NCBI RefSeq assembly: GCF_022695985.1
Contig: NZ_JAAPBF010000032.1
Location: forward strand, 1-52,064
Origin: Streptomyces sp. NP-1717
GTDB lineage: Bacteria; Actinomycetota; Actinomycetes; Streptomycetales; Streptomycetaceae
DNA length: 52,064 nucleotides
Reading direction: 5' to 3'
The notes beneath the pieces are model-generated. The model made no database searches, had not been told where the DNA came from, and saw only the letters and a list, made by a program, of their open reading frames with translations. Every line of letters begins with the position of its first letter. Position 1 is the stretch's first letter. Below, piece after piece: positions 1 to 7,940 of this stretch. A program made the translations under genes and the position numbers.

Positions 1-1822
1 CGGCTTCCGCCGCCGCGTCGCCGTCGGCTTCGTGTTCGGCGAGGGCGCGGTCCACGAAGGCCGGGGCGGAACCCGTGTATCCGGCCGGGTCGGTGAGGGC
101 ACGCATCCGCTCGGGGCCGATGAGCTCGGCGACCGCCGGGTCGGTCTCCGTCAGCGCCTGCGCGAGCGGGATGCCCGCGCCCGCCGCGAGCCGTTCGGCG
201 GCGCCGAGAAGCTCCCGCGCGCGGGCCCGGCCGACGGCAGGGGTCAGGGCCGTCGCGAGGCGTTCGGCGGTGAGCACCCCATGGGTGAGGGCGAGGTTGT
301 CCCGCATCCGGTCGGGGAACACGCGCAGGCCGTGGGTGAGTTCGGCGGCGTCACGGGCGGCCCCGCCGGTCAGCCGCAGCAGCTCGCGCAGCGGCTGCCA
401 CTCGGCGTGCCAGGGACCGGCGGGGCGTTCGTCCTCGGCGACGAGCGCGCCCAGCAGTACGGAGGCGAGTGCGGGAGCCTGTCGCGCGGCGGCGGCGATC
501 CGGGTGGCCCGCACCGGGTTCCGCCGGTGCGGCGGCGCGGCCGGACCGCCGCCGCGCGCCTCGGCGACCTCCCCGATCTCGGTCCGGGACAGCACGAGCA
601 CGTCGGCGGCCACCTTCCCGAGCGCGCCCGCGGTGAAGGCGAGGGCCGAGCCGAGATCGGCGACGGGAGTACGGAGGGTGTGCCAAGGCAGCGTCGGTTC
701 GGCGAGACGCAGCCGGCCGGCGTAGGCGGCGAGGAGACGCACGCCGGTGTCGCTGTCGGGGCTGCCGGGGCCGTCGTGGGTGGCCGCGCCGGTGCCGGTG
801 TCGGCGGGCGTGCCGGTGCCTGGTGCGCCCCGGTCGGCCTCCGGGGCCCCGCTCCCGATCCCGCCCCGGCTCTCCGTGGCGGCCTCGCCCGAGTTGTTGG
901 GGGCGGCGCCCGGCAGGTCGTAGATCGGCTCGTCCGGCGCGGGGTCCACCCCCAGGGCGGCCTCGGAGTCCCGCTCCCCCGGGACGGGGCCGGTGGCGGG
1001 CGGGTAGTCGGGCAGCGGCTCGGGAGGGCTGTCGAGCGTGGTGTCGAGCGGGCCGGTGAGGTCGTAGACGGGCTCGCAGGACGCGGCGGTCGAGGTCCTG
1101 CCCGGCGCCCCGTCCACGGCGATGTCGTCCGGCGCGAAGGCGGCCAACGTACCGGCCTCGCCGCCCAGTTGGGCCGGGAGCCGGACCGCCGCCAACCGGG
1201 TGCGGGCGGCCCGTACGGACGAGAGCCAGCCCGCCGCCTTCAGTCCGAACGTCGTCGGGGCCGCGTGCTGTGTGAGGGTGCGGCCGGCCGCCGGGGTGGA
1301 GCGGTGGGCCGTGGCCAGAGCGGCGAGCGCGTCGGCCGTACGGTCCAGGTCCGCCAGGATCCGCGGCACCGTACGGGCGGCGACCAGCATCATCGCCGTG
1401 TCCACGATGTCCTGGCTGGTCGCGCCCCGGTGCACGTACTGCGCCGTGTCCGCGTCCCTGCCCGCCCCTGCTCTCGTGTCCTCCTCGTCCACCGCCGCCG
1501 TCAGATCCGCCACCAGGGGGGTCACCGGGTTGCCCGCCGAGCCCGCCCGCAGCGCCACGTCCCGTACGTCGAACCGCGCGGCCGCCGCCGCCACCGCCGT
1601 GATCGCGTCGGCCGCCGCCTCCGGCGCGAGACCGACCGCGGCCTGTGCCTGGACCAGCGCCGCCTCCGCGTCGAGCATCGCCCGGAGGAACGCGGCGTCG
1701 CCGGTGGCCGCCTCGGTGGCGGACCCCGCCCGGCCGGGCGAGAGCAGCCCGGCGTCACAGGCGTGCTCGGCGGGCTCGCGGCGGTCGGCGTCGGTGCGGT
1801 CGGCGCTGTCGGCGGAAGTCAA
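1..1822 (-). CDS. pcaB: 3-carboxy-cis,cis-muconate cycloisomerase-like protein (PcaB), 3' end off window
   Basis: The minus strand is open from TTG 1822 (a GAGGAG stands upstream) to the left edge, more than 600 codons. It reads as a member of the fumarase/aspartase superfamily: QYVHRGATSQDIVDTA in the first third and GPWHAEWQPLRELLRL in the last third, both typical of PcaB, which cycloisomerises 3-carboxymuconate in the protocatechuate (beta-ketoadipate) pathway. Two things are odd. About 120 extra residues (roughly positions 745-1120) interrupt the fold; they are rich in Pro, Gly, Asp and Thr and contain EPVYDL and EPIYDL. The superfamily signature, usually GSSxMPxKxNP, reads GGPAAPPHRRNP, so the serines and the lysine are missing. 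Activity is therefore uncertain. It is divergent from the gene at 2106. Confidence 0.8.
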   Translation of the reverse strand, partial: MTSADSADRTDADRREPAEHACDAGLLSPGRAGSATEAATGDAAFLRAMLDAEAALVQAQAAVGLAPEAAADAITAVAAAAARFDVRDVALRAGSAGNPVTPLVADLTAAVDEEDTRAGAGRDADTAQYVHRGATSQDIVDTAMMLVAARTVPRILADLDRTADALAALATAHRSTPAAGRTLTQHAAPTTFGLKAAGWLSSVRAARTRLAAVRLPAQLGGEAGTLAAFAPDDIAVDGAPGRTSTAASCEPVYDLTGPLDTTLDSPPEPLPDYPPATGPVPGERDSEAALGVDPAPDEPIYDLPGAAPNNSGEAATESRGGIGSGAPEADRGAPGTGTPADTGTGAATHDGPGSPDSDTGVRLLAAYAGRLRLAEPTLPWHTLRTPVADLGSALAFTAGALGKVAADVLVLSRTEIGEVAEARGGGPAAPPHRRNPVRATRIAAAARQAPALASVLLGALVAEDERPAGPWHAEWQPLRELLRLTGGAARDAAELTHGLRVFPDRMRDNLALTHGVLTAERLATALTPAVGRARARELLGAAERLAAGAGIPLAQALTETDPAVAELIGPERMRALTDPAGYTGSAPAFVDRALAEHEADGDAAAEA

Positions 1823-2105
1823 GGAAGACCGTCTCCTCGGTACGTGCCGGGCGCGGGCCCGGCCTGCTGGTACCACGGTCTCCCGCCGGCCGGTGCCGGG
1901 CGAGGCGAGCCGCCGGCCCGTGAACCGTTTCGGCCGCGTCCGACGGGTGACGCTCGGAGGATGTTTAACACCCTTTGACAGGGTCTGGGTACGGGACCGT
2001 TTGAGTGAATGAACCCTGCGCGAGTAGGAATCGGACCGGCATCGATCAGGAAGTGAGCCGTGATGAACACGACACGAATCGGGGGCGCGGGGTCGGCGAA
2101 CGGCG

Positions 2106-3398
2106 GTGACTGAGACACGTGGAACAGATGGAACGCTTCGTCATATCGCCGTCGTCGGCACATCCCTCGCCGGTGTACGCGCCGCTGAGGCGCTGCGTCG
2201 ACGGGGCTTCCGGGACCGGCTGACGCTGATCGGCCCGGACACCGACTTCCCGCCGTACGACCGCCCTCCGCCCTCCCAGGCCGTGCTGACCGGCGGGGAC
2301 GTGGACGGCGCCCGGCTCACGGTCGCGCCCGACCTCGACGCCGAGCTGTTGCTGGACACGACGGCGGAGGGGCTCGACCTCGACGGCACATCCCCCGGCA
2401 CCGGTGGCACCCTGCGGCTGTCCGCCGGCCGGACCCTGGACTTCGACGGGCTGGTCATCGCGACCGGCGCCGGCGCCCGGCAGCCCGCTCCCCTGAAGGG
2501 CGGCCACCCGGACGTGTTCGTCCTCCGTACCTTCGAGGACTCGATCGCGCTGCGCGCCGCCCTCCTGCGCGGACCACGGGTCGCCGTCGTGGGCGCCGGA
2601 TTCGTCGGCTGCGCGGTCGCCTCGCACTGCCGGTCCCTCGGGCTCGACGTCACCGTCGTCGAGTCGGGTCCCGGCCCGCTGGGGCAGGTGCTCGGTCCGG
2701 CCATGGGGCAGGAACTGGTCGCCCTGCACCGTGACCACGGCACGGCCGTGAAGACCGGCGCCTCGGTCGCCGCGCTCCACCCCGACGGGGTCGAGCTGAC
2801 CGACGGCAGCCGCGTATCCGCCGATGTGGTGGTCGTCGCGGTCGGCCGCGCGCCGCGCACCGAGTGGCTGCGGGGGAGCGGTCTCGACATCGCGGACGGC
2901 GTGCTGCTGGACGCGACGTGCGCGGCGGCGGGGGCCTCGCGCGTCGTCGCGGCCGGTGACGTGGCCCGCTGGTTCAACCCGCTGTTCGGCGCGGTCATGC
3001 GGGTCGGGCGGCGCAGCGACACGGTGGAGCAGGCCGCTGCCGCCGCCGAAACCTTGCTGGCGGACGGCGAGAACGCCCCGCCCTTCGAGTCGGTGCCGTA
3101 CTTCCGTTCGGAGCAGTACGGGACCACGATCCAGTTCGTCGGGCGCGGGAACGGTGTCCCGTACATCGTCGCCGGGACGCTCGCCGAGCGCCAGTTCGTC
3201 GCCGCCTACACCGACGGGCAGCACATCACCGGCGCGCTGTGCGTGAACAGGCCCTCCCAGCTCATCCGCTTCCGGCGGATGGTGGCGGCGCGTGCGCCGA
3301 CGGATCTGGTCCTCGCGCCGGAAGGCGGCCAAGTCAGCCCTCTAGAGGAGGACTTGGCCGCCTACGAGGCCGCTGCCGCCTCACCTCAGACCGTATGA
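2106..3398 (+). CDS. FAD-dependent NAD(P)H:ferredoxin reductase-type oxidoreductase
   Basis: 430 residues from GTG 2106. The N-terminal Rossmann motif VVGTSLAGVRAAEALRRRG (about residues 16-34) binds FAD. A second one, VVGAGFVGCAVASHCRSLG (about 160-180), binds NAD(P)H, and the ATG-like VVAAGDVARW stretch before the C-terminal domain completes the second FAD contact. Length and order match the pyridine nucleotide-disulphide family that reduces ferredoxins feeding cytochrome P450s or Rieske dioxygenases. There is no redox-active CxxxxC, so it is not a disulphide reductase. No partner ferredoxin or oxygenase is adjacent. It is divergently arranged with pcaB; a shared aromatic-catabolism role is only inferred. 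Confidence 0.85.
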   Translation: MTETRGTDGTLRHIAVVGTSLAGVRAAEALRRRGFRDRLTLIGPDTDFPPYDRPPPSQAVLTGGDVDGARLTVAPDLDAELLLDTTAEGLDLDGTSPGTGGTLRLSAGRTLDFDGLVIATGAGARQPAPLKGGHPDVFVLRTFEDSIALRAALLRGPRVAVVGAGFVGCAVASHCRSLGLDVTVVESGPGPLGQVLGPAMGQELVALHRDHGTAVKTGASVAALHPDGVELTDGSRVSADVVVVAVGRAPRTEWLRGSGLDIADGVLLDATCAAAGASRVVAAGDVARWFNPLFGAVMRVGRRSDTVEQAAAAAETLLADGENAPPFESVPYFRSEQYGTTIQFVGRGNGVPYIVAGTLAERQFVAAYTDGQHITGALCVNRPSQLIRFRRMVAARAPTDLVLAPEGGQVSPLEEDLAAYEAAAASPQTV

Positions 3399-3492
3399 CG
3401 CGCGGTCAGACGGTCGAGACGGGAGGCCGAGCGGATCCGAGCAGAGCCGAGCAAAGGCGGGTCATGCCGCGCTGTCGGCCCCGCGCCGCGGG

Positions 3493-4542
3493 TCACGCCG
3501 CGGCGCGGTCGTCGGCCGGGCGACGGCGGCGTGCGGGGTCCGTGAGCACGGGCGAGCGCCAGGCGCCGTCCGGCTGGTAGATGTTCGTCCCGGGCGGCAC
3601 GATCTCGTCGATACGGTCGAGCGTCGCGTCGTCCAGACTCAGCGAGGCGCCCTTCAGCAGCCCCTCCAACTGCTCCATCGTGCGCGGACCGATGATGACC
3701 GACGTCACGGCGGGATGCGCGACGGTGAACGCCACGGCCAGCTCGGGCAGTGAGCAGCCGATGCCGTTCGCCACCTCGACCAGCCGCTCCACGATCTCCA
3801 GCTTCGTGATGTTCACCGGCAGCGACGGATCGAACCGCGCCGGGGTGAGCGCGGCGCGGCCGGTGGTCATGTCGATCGCGCCGCCCATGCGGTACTTGCC
3901 GGTGAGGAAGCCGGAGGCGAGCGGGCTCCAGGTCAGCACACCCATCCCGTACCGCTCGCACACCGGCAGCACCGACGTCTCGACGCCGCGCGCCAGGATC
4001 GAGTACGGCGGCTGCTCCGTCCTGAACCGCATGAGCGCGCGACGCTCGGCGACGACGTGCGACTCCACGATCTCCTCGGCGGGGAACGTCGAGCAGCCGA
4101 AGGCGCGGATCTTGCCCTGCCGTACGAGATCGGTCAGCGCACCGAGCGTCTCCTCGATGTCCGTCGTGTGGTCGGGCCGGTGGATCTGGTAGAGGTCGAT
4201 CCAGTCGGTGTCCAGCCGCCTCAGGCTGTCCTCGACCGCCTTGATGATCCAGCGCCGGGAGTTGCCGCCCCGGTTGCGGCCCTCGCCCATCGGGAAGTGC
4301 ACCTTGCTGGCGAGTACGACATCGTCACGGCGGCCCTTGAGCGCCTTGCCGACGACGACTTCGGACTCACCGGCCGAGTACATGTCCGCCGTGTCGAGAA
4401 AGTTGACGCCCTGGTCGAGGGCGGCGTGGATGACGCGTACGCAGTCGTCGTGGTCACTGTTGCCGACGGAGCCGAACATCATGGTGCCGAGGCAGTGGAC
4501 GCTCACCTCGATACCGGTGCCGCCGAGAGTGCGGTAACGCAT
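3493..4542 (-). CDS. aldo/keto reductase
   Basis: 349 residues. The protein starts MRYRTLGGTGIEVS and carries the AKR features: NFLDTADMYSAGESE with the catalytic Asp/Tyr pair, the catalytic Lys in LASKVHF, and the His in IDLYQIHRPD. The C-terminal NADPH-binding part includes VIIGPRT. Such TIM-barrel enzymes reduce aldehydes and ketones in the cytoplasm; the substrate cannot be read from sequence. The upstream region has a MerR-type promoter (separate entry), so expression is probably induced by a small molecule or redox signal. The gene stands alone. Confidence 0.9.
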   Translation of the reverse strand: MRYRTLGGTGIEVSVHCLGTMMFGSVGNSDHDDCVRVIHAALDQGVNFLDTADMYSAGESEVVVGKALKGRRDDVVLASKVHFPMGEGRNRGGNSRRWIIKAVEDSLRRLDTDWIDLYQIHRPDHTTDIEETLGALTDLVRQGKIRAFGCSTFPAEEIVESHVVAERRALMRFRTEQPPYSILARGVETSVLPVCERYGMGVLTWSPLASGFLTGKYRMGGAIDMTTGRAALTPARFDPSLPVNITKLEIVERLVEVANGIGCSLPELAVAFTVAHPAVTSVIIGPRTMEQLEGLLKGASLSLDDATLDRIDEIVPPGTNIYQPDGAWRSPVLTDPARRRRPADDRAAA

Positions 4543-4588
4543 GTCGTGCTCCCTTGCTGGTCAGGCCTCCGCTGGGGGGTACGCGGGC

Positions 4589-4619
4589 ACTCTAGGACTT
4601 GGAGTGCGATCGAGGTCAA
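4589..4619 (-). promoter_or_regulatory. MerR-type promoter of the aldo/keto reductase
   Basis: On the minus strand TTGACC (4619-4614) and TAGAGT (4594-4589) are separated by 19 bp instead of about 17. The spacer holds an imperfect dyad (ACCTC..., ...CTTGGAGT on the other strand). A long spacer with a dyad inside is the hallmark of promoters activated by MerR/SoxR-family proteins. No merR-type gene is in the window, so the regulator would act in trans. Confidence 0.6.
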
Positions 4620-4754
4620 GGCGCGACGGGCCGTCCGGACGGCCCGCGCGGCGAACCGGAGGCCGGTCGTCGCGCACGCTCCCGATACTTTGGTCACGTC
4701 CGCGGATCCCTTCGGACGATGCCCGCCCCGGCGCCCGCTTCCTAACCTCGGTGC

Positions 4755-5450
4755 ATGAAGCCAACCGCCAAGGACCGCGACGCCACCGAACTGGCCCAAG
4801 GACTCTGGATCGTTCCGGCCTTCGCCGCGATCGGAGCGGTCGCCGGCTGGCTGGTCAAACTCCTCGCCAACTGGCTGGTCACACTGCGCTGGGCACCGAT
4901 GAAAGGTCCGGCGGAGCTGCTCGACTCGATTCCCGAGCCCTGGCTCACCGTCATCGCCGTGACGGCGGGCCTGCTGCTCGGCGTGTTCGTGGCGTTCATC
5001 GCGCTCCACGAGGCGCTGACCGTACGGCTGACCGACACCCACGTGACGCTGACGATCCGCGACGAGGCCCGGGAGCTGAGCCACGCCGACCTCGGCCCGG
5101 TCTTCCTGGACGGCAAGTTCCTCGTACTGCTCGGCCGCCACGCCGAGGAGATGGCACGCGAGCCCTGCGACCTCGACGCCGCCGACCTGGCCGCCGCCTT
5201 CACCGCCCACGGCTACACCTGGGCCGCCGAGGACCCGTACAAGGACGACTTCCGCCTCTGGGTCCCGGACACCCCGGGGCTCCCGGCAGGCGCGAACGCG
5301 CTGATGAGCGCCCGCGCGACGGCGATGCGGAAGACGGGTACGGAGGAGGACGTCCGGGCGCTGCGCGGCGAGTTGAACCGTCTGGGCCTCGCGGTCCGCG
5401 ACGAGAAGAAGCGCCAGTACTGGCGGCTGCCGCCGGGGCCGTCCGCGTAG
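4755..5450 (+). CDS. YqeB-like membrane protein, function unknown
   Basis: 231 residues from ATG 4755. Two hydrophobic segments at about residues 15-40 and 60-85 (WIVPAFAAIGAVAGWLV; LTVIAVTAGLLLGVFVAFIA) are followed by a soluble C-terminal domain of about 145 residues rich in Asp/Glu and Arg. I recall this arrangement from the YqeB family of Bacillus and Streptomyces, which has no established function. The C-terminal domain probably faces the cytoplasm. The gene is divergent from the aldo/keto reductase across 212 bp and is not in an operon. Confidence 0.7.
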   Translation: MKPTAKDRDATELAQGLWIVPAFAAIGAVAGWLVKLLANWLVTLRWAPMKGPAELLDSIPEPWLTVIAVTAGLLLGVFVAFIALHEALTVRLTDTHVTLTIRDEARELSHADLGPVFLDGKFLVLLGRHAEEMAREPCDLDAADLAAAFTAHGYTWAAEDPYKDDFRLWVPDTPGLPAGANALMSARATAMRKTGTEEDVRALRGELNRLGLAVRDEKKRQYWRLPPGPSA

Positions 5451-5582
5451 GGCGAGCCCGCCGGGGCCGCCGTACCGGGGCCGGGTCCGGTACGGGTACG
5501 GCGACCGGGCTGATCAGCCTCCCCTGAATGACCCACGTCCGGTGGTTGGCTTGAGGGAGACGCGAGAGAGGCAGGCAGCCCC

Positions 5583-6533
5583 ATGACCACCGACTCCACC
5601 GGCCCGATCACCACCCCCTTCAACGCCGGGTCCACCGCCGCCGAGGTCGTCGCCGGTGTCGACCTCACCGGCCGGCGCACCGTCGTGACCGGCGGCTCCT
5701 CCGGCATCGGCGTCGAGACCGCCCGCGCGCTGGCGGGCGCGGGCGCCGAGGTGACCCTCGCCGTACGCGACGTCGGGGCCGGCGAGCGCACGGCCCAGGA
5801 CATCGGCGCCACCACCGGCAACGAGCGGGTGCTCGTGGCGCCGCTCGACCTCGCCGACCTGCGGTCCGTCGCCGCGTTCACCGACGCGTGGGACGGTCCG
5901 CTGGACATCCTGATCAACAACGCCGGGGTTATGTTCACGCCCGAGCTGCGGACACCGGAGGGCTGGGAGCTGCAGTTCGCCACGAACCACCTCGGCCACT
6001 TCGCGCTCGCCCTGGGCCTCCACCCGGCGCTCACCGCCGCCGGCCGGGCGCGGATCGTCGCGCTCAGCTCGGTCGGGCATCTGCGGCAGCCGGTGGACTT
6101 CGACGACATCGACTTCCGCCGCCGGCCGTTCGACACCCGGCTTGCCTACGGCCAGTCCAAGACGGCGAACGTCCTCTTCGCGGTCGAGGCGAGCCGGCGC
6201 TGGGCCGGTGACGGCATCGCCGCCAACGCCGTCCACCCCGGCGCGGTCCTGTCGAACCTGACGCGCCACATGAGCCAGGACGAACTCGACAAGGCGATCG
6301 CGTCTGGCTACTCGTTCAAGACGCCCGAGCAGGGCGCGGCCACCTCCGTACTCCTGGCGACATGGCCGGGGCTCGAAGGCGTCGGCGGGCGGTACTTCGA
6401 GGACTGCCAGGAGGCGCGCCCGCACCGGGAGGGCGACTCGGGCGGGGTCGCCGCGCACGCGCTGGACCCCGTGGCGGCCGAGCGCCTGTGGCAGGTCTCG
6501 CTCGACATGCTGGCGTCGGCGCCCCGCGCCTGA
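5583..6533 (+). CDS. short-chain dehydrogenase/reductase
   Basis: 316 residues. The cofactor loop is TGGSSGIG (about residue 37), followed by DLADL, NNAG (about 113) and a catalytic Ser...YxxxK (LSSVG and YGQSKTAN). It is thus a classical/extended SDR of the retinol-dehydrogenase or oxidoreductase-like group (about 310 residues), an NAD(P)-dependent cytoplasmic oxidoreductase. The end HALDPVAAERLWQVS is typical for this group in Streptomyces. It is convergent with the ankyrin gene; substrate unknown. Confidence 0.9.
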   Translation: MTTDSTGPITTPFNAGSTAAEVVAGVDLTGRRTVVTGGSSGIGVETARALAGAGAEVTLAVRDVGAGERTAQDIGATTGNERVLVAPLDLADLRSVAAFTDAWDGPLDILINNAGVMFTPELRTPEGWELQFATNHLGHFALALGLHPALTAAGRARIVALSSVGHLRQPVDFDDIDFRRRPFDTRLAYGQSKTANVLFAVEASRRWAGDGIAANAVHPGAVLSNLTRHMSQDELDKAIASGYSFKTPEQGAATSVLLATWPGLEGVGGRYFEDCQEARPHREGDSGGVAAHALDPVAAERLWQVSLDMLASAPRA

Positions 6534-6544
6534 CCCTCGCCGCC

Positions 6545-6955
6545 TCAGGCCCCGGCCTCCTCCAGCAGCCGCACCGTCTCCGGATACGGCCCGGTCCGCG
6601 CCCATTCGAGCGGCGACTTTCCGCTGCCGCCGTCCTCGCGCAGCCGCGGATCGGCGCCGTACGCGAGCAGTTCACGTACGGCACCGGCACGCCCCCAGCA
6701 GGCCGCCCCGCACAGCGGCGTGCCCTCCGTACCGTCCCCGCTCTCGGCGTCGGGCAGCGCGCCGGCCGCCAGCAACAGGCGTACGGAGTCGGCGTCGCCC
6801 TGCACGGACGCGGCGTACAGGGGCGTCGACCCCTCGTCGTCATACGCCTGAGCCGGCGCCCCGCCCCGCAACAGCGCGGCCACCTCCCTGGCCCCGCCGA
6901 GCCTCGCGGCCGACACGAGACGCCGCGACAGCTTCTTGCGCCGTCTGTTGTTCAT
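6545..6955 (-). CDS. small ankyrin-repeat protein
   Basis: 136 residues when started at ATG 6955, which has AAAGGAG about 10 bases upstream; a longer open frame to 7165 has no site of this quality and runs into repeat DNA. After a basic start (MNNRRRKKLSRRL) about three ankyrin repeats follow (GSTPLYAASVQGDADSVRLLLAAGA; GTPLCGAACWGRAGAVRELLAYGADPRL; SPLEWARTG). Ankyrin repeats are protein-binding scaffolds; the partner is unknown. The start lies only 16 bp from the first EamA-end fragment, so this gene borders the accretion island. Confidence 0.8.
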   Translation of the reverse strand: MNNRRRKKLSRRLVSAARLGGAREVAALLRGGAPAQAYDDEGSTPLYAASVQGDADSVRLLLAAGALPDAESGDGTEGTPLCGAACWGRAGAVRELLAYGADPRLREDGGSGKSPLEWARTGPYPETVRLLEEAGA

Positions 6956-6970
6956 CCCGCGCCCGCTCCT

Positions 6971-6993
6971 TTGCTCAACTCGTGCGCAGCATC
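6971..6993. repeat. attachment-site copy 1 (EamA gene 3'-end fragment)
   Basis: 23 bases identical to 7731-7753; the inner 19 bases tcaactcgtgcgcagcatc are also identical to the end of the EamA gene at 13425-13443. Read on the minus strand it encodes ...TMLRTS-stop, compared with ...LMLRTS-stop in the intact gene, and the similarity weakens outwards as GAVTIGTMLRTS. This fits the end of a related allele brought in as an attP half. Confidence 0.75.
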
Positions 6994-7041
6994 GTCCCGA
7001 TGGTGACGGCGCCGTTCTGAACGCAACGGCAAACGCCAGGT

Positions 7042-7123
7042 TTCGCCACCCTCGCGCGTTCACTAGCTGGATGTTCGTATTTCGCCACCCTCCACCGCCA
7101 CCGTTCGCCAAGATCATTCGCCA
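7042..7123. repeat. TTCGCCA heptamer cluster (left)
   Basis: Four copies of TTCGCCA at 7042, 7081, 7104 and 7117; the first two share the longer TTTCGCCACCCTC. The cluster begins about 50 bp from attachment copy 1. Short repeats on the flank of an att core are typical of arm-type sites for tyrosine recombinases or excisionases; operator sites are the alternative. The rest of 6956-7257 shows no convincing gene. Confidence 0.5.
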
Positions 7124-7257
7124 GCATAAAAATCGACAAATCTCCCCGTGGTCGTCTGTGAGCACTTGATGACCCCGTTGACTTGCGGTTATCTCATCCC
7201 GTAGCGCCTACGAAGCCAGAGCTCTTGGTGCTCTGAATCTCCCCGCACACGCACAAA

Positions 7258-7289
7258 GCCTGGCTTCGGGATGCAGCCCGAAGCCAGGC
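7258..7289 (-). terminator. Rho-independent-type terminator
   Basis: A 13-bp perfect stem (7258-7270 with 7277-7289) encloses a 6-nt loop. On the minus strand it is followed by TTTGTG, so it would end transcripts of the small gene at 7379-7504. Confidence 0.7.
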
Positions 7290-7378
7290 CGTGCGCGGGG
7301 CAGGGTGGGTCCGGCCGAGTAGGCGTCGGCCGGGCTCACCTACTTGCCCAACCAGCCGTCCGGCTCACCCTCTGTGCG

Positions 7379-7504
7379 TCACGAATAGTGTTGGACGCAC
7401 CCCGCGATGGCAGTGATCGCCGTGAGGAACAGTGCCGCCAACTGCGCCCAGTCCGGTGACTGGCCGTGTCGGCGACGCCTTCTCCGACTCCTCGATCGCC
7501 CCAT
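7379..7504 (-). CDS. 41-residue basic membrane peptide
   Basis: ATG 7504 has AGGAG ten bases upstream. The peptide has a strongly basic head (MGRSRSRRRRRRHG) followed by a single hydrophobic segment WAQLAALFLTAITAIAGCV and a short tail QHYS. It is a one-pass membrane peptide. The shape resembles small holins or type I toxins but also many uncharacterised phage/ICE peptides, so no function is assigned. A terminator lies 90 bp downstream. It is the only plausible gene between attachment copies 1 and 2. Confidence 0.55.
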   Translation of the reverse strand: MGRSRSRRRRRRHGQSPDWAQLAALFLTAITAIAGCVQHYS

Positions 7505-7641
7505 CTCGTCCGGTCTCCTGTCTCTCTGCGTTCCCAACCCTGTTGGGGCCTGCCCGTCGCAGGCAGGCGTTCCGGGAGAGACATGACCGAACGTCTGGCA
7601 ACCTACCGGCCCGCCGGACACCCGCACGAATGGTGCGACTG

Positions 7642-7658
7642 TTCGCCATGATTCGCCA
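7642..7658. repeat. TTCGCCA heptamer pair (right)
   Basis: Two further TTCGCCA copies at 7642 and 7652, about 75 bp before attachment copy 2. They match the cluster at 7042-7123 and may be arm-type sites of the second attachment region. Confidence 0.45.
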
Positions 7659-7730
7659 CACCTCACCCGGGCAATCGCCATGCCGGCAGCATTGGAAAGC
7701 CCGCCCACGGTGAGGCCGGCGGGCGGTTCC

Positions 7731-7799
7731 TTGCTCAACTCGTGCGCAGCATCCGGCCGATGCCGATCGCCATCAGGTCCCGGCCGCCGCGATGCGGGG
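7731..7799. repeat. attachment-site copy 2 (displaced EamA 3' end)
   Basis: From 7735 the sequence follows the last part of the EamA gene (13425-13487): 44 bases with two mismatches, then a 2-bp insertion, then about 18 more identical bases. It is a dead fragment of the gene end. Together with copy 3 it delimits a 5690-bp segment. The stretch 7505-7940 otherwise holds no supported gene. Confidence 0.8.
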
Positions 7800-7940
7800 T
7801 CGGTGTTCGGCTGAACGACACACCCTGGTCTCGCCTGTCTTCGTCAGCCGTGGGTACGGTCGCCCTGATGGCTGCTGCCGACCACTGTTGCCGGTGGTTC
7901 GCATGACAGTTTCGGCGGGATCCAAGGGAGTTGGCGGGGC

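Noticed and set aside
32..1978. 648-codon plus-strand open frame
   Set aside because: It is the antisense shadow of the PcaB-like gene; the protein has no domain character and the minus strand encodes a recognisable enzyme.
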